DNA of 10,223 nucleotides from Dichomitus squalens LYAD-421 SS1 (Eukaryota; Basidiomycota; Agaricomycetes; Polyporales; Polyporaceae): contig NW_006766918.1 of assembly GCF_000275845.1 (NCBI RefSeq), positions 257,113-267,335 on the forward strand. Reading direction: 5' to 3'. The notes beneath the pieces are model-generated. The model made no database searches. It worked only from the letters and a program-made list of their open reading frames with translations, and was not told the origin of the DNA. The position numbers and the translations under genes are program-made. Every line of letters starts with the position of its first letter. Within the stretch, counting starts at the first letter, position 1. This document shows, piece after piece, positions 8,010 to 10,223 of the stretch.

Positions 8010-8553
8010 ATGTCGAGCACATCACAATTTCACTCGCACTCGCACTCGCACTCGCGGTCACACTGTTTTACTATACCACGACTGCCGTCGAAGTTTTCGG
8101 TGCTCAAACCTATGCTGATATCACCCAGCCCGGAGCGCAAGGGGTCGGTGAAGTCCGAGTACTGCGACTCCAAGCACGACAAAGGCCCTGCGGGCAGCGG
8201 GGCGTCCAGACAGTCTCTGTTCCCATTTGGCGGCAATCCGAAGACCTGGCCTGGATCACTTGGTGTTTTCAACGATGGTGCACAGCTAGGTCAAGGCCCA
8301 TCCTCGCCCGCACTGCTATCGCCACCAACAGTTGTTGGGCCAGCCGATGAGGACGAACCCAAAGTGCTCGTCGCAGATGGTGCGGCCCTCCGCACGATCT
8401 CACTGAAGCTTCGGCACTGGCTCGACACGGGCAACTCGTGAGCAGCTCACCGTCCGACTTGGTGGCAGGCATGCTGCTAGGTGCAACTCACCGTCGCCGC
8501 AGCCAAGTCGCTCGGCCGCGGAGTCCACAGCAATCGAGAAGATGTTCAGCTGA
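8010..8553 (+). CDS. possible two-exon gene of unknown function, 166 residues
   Basis: The proposed model joins 8010-8437 to 8481-8553 across a 43-nt intron (GTGAGC...GCTAG). Exon 1 starts MSSTSQF with a Ser-His repeat, then a basic and Ser-rich stretch (SPSPERKGSVKSEYCDSKHD). It continues through a Gly/Pro-rich part (FPFGGNPKTWPGSLGVFNDG) and SSPALLSPPTVVGPADEDEP to LKLRHWLDTGN. Codons around 8140-8200 end almost always in G or C, as expected for coding sequence in a GC-rich basidiomycete, which favours this frame over the overlapping frame starting at ATG 7880. After splicing the protein ends CNSPSPQPSRSAAESTAIEK and MFS. Without splicing it stops at 8439-8441, inside the donor. The true start may be upstream, because the frame is open from 7485. 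No domain is recognised; the composition suggests a disordered, possibly regulatory protein. Confidence 0.38.
8031..8054 (+). repeat. CACTCG hexanucleotide microsatellite, four perfect copies
   Basis: Four exact tandem copies of CACTCG occupy 8031-8054. In the favoured frame they encode alternating His-Ser; in the overlapping frame they encode alternating Leu-Ala, giving a membrane-helix-like stretch ISLALALALAVTLFYY. Confidence 0.95.
8438..8480 (+). other. putative 43-nt intron of the 8010-8553 gene model
   Basis: The segment starts GTGAGC and ends GCTAG, with a CTCAC branch-like element near its start. Removing it carries the frame past the TGA embedded in the donor and adds 24 codons before a stop at 8551-8553. 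The small size and early branch element are weak points. Confidence 0.35.
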
Positions 8554-8612
8554 ATTCCTACCACTCGCCTCACTCGCTTTTGTCCATGATGGCAGGAAAA
8601 CCAGACATCTTG

Positions 8613-8695
8613 GTGAGTCGGTTCTGCAGCGATCATGTAACTTGTGCTGACGTCTTGGGAAGTGTGCAGATTCGGTACTGATGTCTGCATTGCAG
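8613..8695 (+). other. intron-like segment (GTGAGT...CAG)
   Basis: The GTGAGT donor at 8613 is followed by TGCTGAC, a good branch-site match, and acceptors at 8669 (57 nt) or 8695 (83 nt). The frame upstream (LTVAAAKSLGRGVHSNRE ... MMAGKPDIL) joins in phase to RGPGQFWSQLKALQFRADVC only if the 8695 acceptor is used. This is good evidence of a spliced plus-strand transcript, functional or decayed. Confidence 0.45.
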
Positions 8696-8785
8696 CGGGG
8701 CCCAGGGCAGTTTTGGTCACAACTGAAGGCATTGCAATTTCGTGCCGACGTGTGCATTTGGAGGTGGTGGGAGGCTCGAAACTTG
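8696..8785 (+). other. exon-like segment between two intron-like segments
   Basis: The segment is open in the phase of the preceding frame and reads RGPGQFWSQLKALQFRADVC followed by IWRWWEARNL, ending exactly at a GTACGT donor (8786). The peptide is protein-like, but I cannot assign it. Continuing with the next acceptor (8822) gives IPHVSLEYATISALLHW, ending at another donor (8873). The splice after that produces a stop, so the chain does not form a complete gene as read. Confidence 0.3.
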
Positions 8786-8872
8786 GTACGTACTTCCCTA
8801 TGCACACCACGACATCCTCCAGATCCCCCATGTGTCGCTTGAATATGCTACAATATCCGCGTTACTCCACTG

Positions 8873-9260
8873 GTGAGTCTCCAGTGGACGAGAAGATGTC
8901 CCTGTTCGCATTGCTTAGTCAGATACGAGACGGCAGAACTGGTGGAAACCGGATGGCTTGGTGAGCTGCATGTGCGGTGGCACTGGCGATCTGGACGCGG
9001 CTGCGGAGTTAGTGCCAACTCGCAGCAAGTGGGAATTGGTACGTGGGGTCACAATGGCGCACCGACGCACCTTGGTACCGCTGCGTTCAGGTCGGACACA
9101 GTGATAGAGGTTGTACGAGCGTAAAGACATACCTGATTGTAATTTTGGGTGGGTTTGGTCCTGGTGCATCCTCGGACTCATGACCATGGATTGGGAGTAG
9201 GGGAAGAGGCTCAAGAGTGGGTACGTACCTTGCTAAGTGTTGCTGCGCCGCGATGTTCAG
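8873..9260 (+). other. series of further intron-like segments
   Basis: Candidate introns are 8873-8922 (GTGAGT...GTCAG, 50 nt), 9039-9090 (GTACGT...TTCAG, 52 nt) and 9221-9260 (GTACGT...TGCTAAG...TTCAG, 40 nt, with a good branch site). The intervening sequences are open in at least one frame but not in one compatible set of phases. This may be a non-coding spliced transcript or a decayed multi-exon gene that began upstream. Confidence 0.3.
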
Positions 9261-9617
9261 AGCAGGAGGTGCATAATATGGCGGCGCGCGGTGCAGACAG
9301 TCGAACGAGGTGGTGCCGGTCAGGGAGCGAGTCCCGATTCAAATAGGCGCCCGGGCTGTACGACGACATGTGTTCGCTGCCGCCGTGTGTTCCATTTCAC
9401 TTCGCACTCTCGACGTCCACTGTACTCGTAACAAAATATATCTCCTTGTATTCTACTGTACTGTACATGTTCGAATGCGCACGACAAGCCCGCTCAAAAC
9501 CGACTCTGCACACAGCCCAAACCCCCTCTCTCGCTGTCGACACCCCCAGTGCCCTTTAGATACCAAAGAGACGACGATCTCAGTGTTTCCATCTGGTACA
9601 GACAAAATCTCGGTTAC
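9261..9617. other. no supported gene; downstream flank of the lysophospholipase gene
   Basis: This stretch should hold the 3' end of the minus-strand lysophospholipase transcript. Minus-strand frames here contain no Cys-x-x-Cys...Tyr-Cys tail, which many fungal relatives have. The plus strand is CT-rich at 9480-9550. No other feature is seen. Confidence 0.4.
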
Positions 9618-10223
9618 TCACGGACCGCTCTCAGTGTCGGCTACACGTGCAAGTACGAGCGCCCGCACCGAGCACACCATGGCGCACGCCAGACACGCAG
9701 GCCAGTCGGGATCCTTCTCTGGCCCTGTGGCCATACCGAACGTCTGGTCCAACATCGCCCCGAGTTCGCCGTTCGAGTACTCCAGCTGGAACGTGGGCGT
9801 GTTGGTCACCGGGGCTTGCCCGAGGGGCGGTCCGCCGTTCGCGATGTATATGACGAAAGGCTCGTCGCTTGCCGCAGAGCTGTTGCATCCGAAGAACGTC
9901 GGGCGACGCGTTAGATTTTGGGAGAGGTAGACGTCCGTGGTGTTCGGCACGGGCGGGAAGAAGTACGTTCCTGGGAAGAGCTGGACTCGCGCTTGCGTCG
10001 ACTTCGAGCGCATACGAAGGTGAGATGCTACATCAGAGGTCTGAGGGCGCCGGAAGCACTCACGATGAGGTCGAGGCCTGCAGCGAAGTTGTCTGAGGTG
10101 TCCGCAGGCTGGGGAAAGAGCCTTTCAGGACATAATGTCGATGTCAGATGCAGCCAAGCTACTCACCGCATCAATGGCGATAATCGTGTCGACACCACGG
10201 GCCAGCACGAGCAGTGGCTGCAA
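9618..10223 (-). CDS. fungal lysophospholipase / phospholipase B, C-terminal exons (partial)
   Basis: This enzyme removes fatty acyl chains from lysophospholipids and phospholipids; fungal members are secreted or GPI-anchored. Exons visible on the minus strand: 10223-10167, 10108-10064 and 10001-9618, with introns of 58 and 62 nt. Exon order reads LQPLLVLARGVDTIIAIDA, then PADTSDNFAAGLDLI, then STQARVQLFPGTYFFPPVPN. Later segments are LTRRPTFFGCNSS, FVIYIANGGPP, VTNTPTFQLEYSNGELGAML and KDPDWPACLACA. These match the family's conserved ARGVD-I-A-D, PTFFGC, P-NGGPP/TNT and DP-WPACLACA blocks in order. The catalytic serine (GxSGG) and aspartate should lie to the right of the window. Odd: the reading frame ends at TGA 9618-9620, which is part of a GTGAGT donor-like site, and the Cys-rich tail common in the family is absent in this frame. 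Functional 5' exons cannot be judged. Confidence 0.9.
10002..10063 (-). other. 62-nt intron of the lysophospholipase gene with an AAG acceptor
   Basis: The donor is GTGAGT and a CTCAC branch-like element lies about 20 nt before the AAG acceptor. Phase-0 splicing joins GLDLI to STQARVQLFPG, which fits the family. Upstream CAG (intron of 23 nt) is too close to the donor, and TAG (36 nt) precedes the CTCAC element and breaks the frame. Confidence 0.75.
10109..10166 (-). other. 58-nt intron of the lysophospholipase gene
   Basis: The intron has a GTGAGT donor, CTGAC branch-like sequence and CCCCAG acceptor. Phase-0 splicing joins AIDA to PADTSDNF, restoring the family's D-A-S/P-A-D-T block. Confidence 0.85.

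Noticed and set aside
7880..8350. Gene starting at ATG 7880 with a membrane-like helix
   Set aside because: The start context is good, but the helix comes from the CACTCG repeat and the later codons have poorer third-position bias than the overlapping 8010 frame. It remains an alternative.
9310..9930. 206-codon plus-strand open frame
   Set aside because: Its second half is the antisense shadow of the lysophospholipase exon, and the first half has no domain.

Overview
The window looks like nuclear DNA of a filamentous fungus, most probably a basidiomycete of the Agaricomycete type. It is GC-rich. It contains a fungal secreted lysophospholipase/phospholipase B (PLB) 3' end interrupted by 58- and 62-nt introns with GTGAGT donors and CTNAY-like branch sites. 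It also contains the remains of a two-repeat Myb protein of the Tay1/Teb1-like telomere-repeat-binding type. The lineage call is an inference from gene structure and family resemblance; no rRNA or barcode gene is present.

Layout, left to right. 1-640: no confident gene, only weak coding-like frames on the minus strand, one running off the left edge. About 640-1740: a long tract whose plus strand is rich in C and poor in G; its 322-codon open frame is probably a by-product of composition. About 1895-3420: diverged tandem repeats of about 640 bp, two nearly full units plus fragments. 3420-3940: nothing recognised. 3944-5850, minus strand: a broken Myb-domain gene with an in-frame stop in repeat 1, another after repeat 2, a third near the C-terminal end and about six frame changes. 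5850-7790: no gene seen, but a strong 25-bp hairpin at 6757-6810. 7795-8553, plus strand: a pyrimidine-rich leader and a plausible small two-exon gene of unknown function. 8613-9260: several intron-like segments on the plus strand without one consistent reading frame. 9618-10223, minus strand: the last exons of the lysophospholipase gene, whose 5' part lies beyond the right edge.

The lysophospholipase is the only gene identified with high confidence as a likely functional enzyme, and even its C-terminus is irregular. The Myb gene is clearly recognisable but clearly damaged. Together with the tandem repeats and low gene density, this suggests a decaying or repeat-rich segment rather than a functional cluster. 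No CRISPR array, rRNA, convincing tRNA or intact transposon was seen, and nothing shows that the genes work together.
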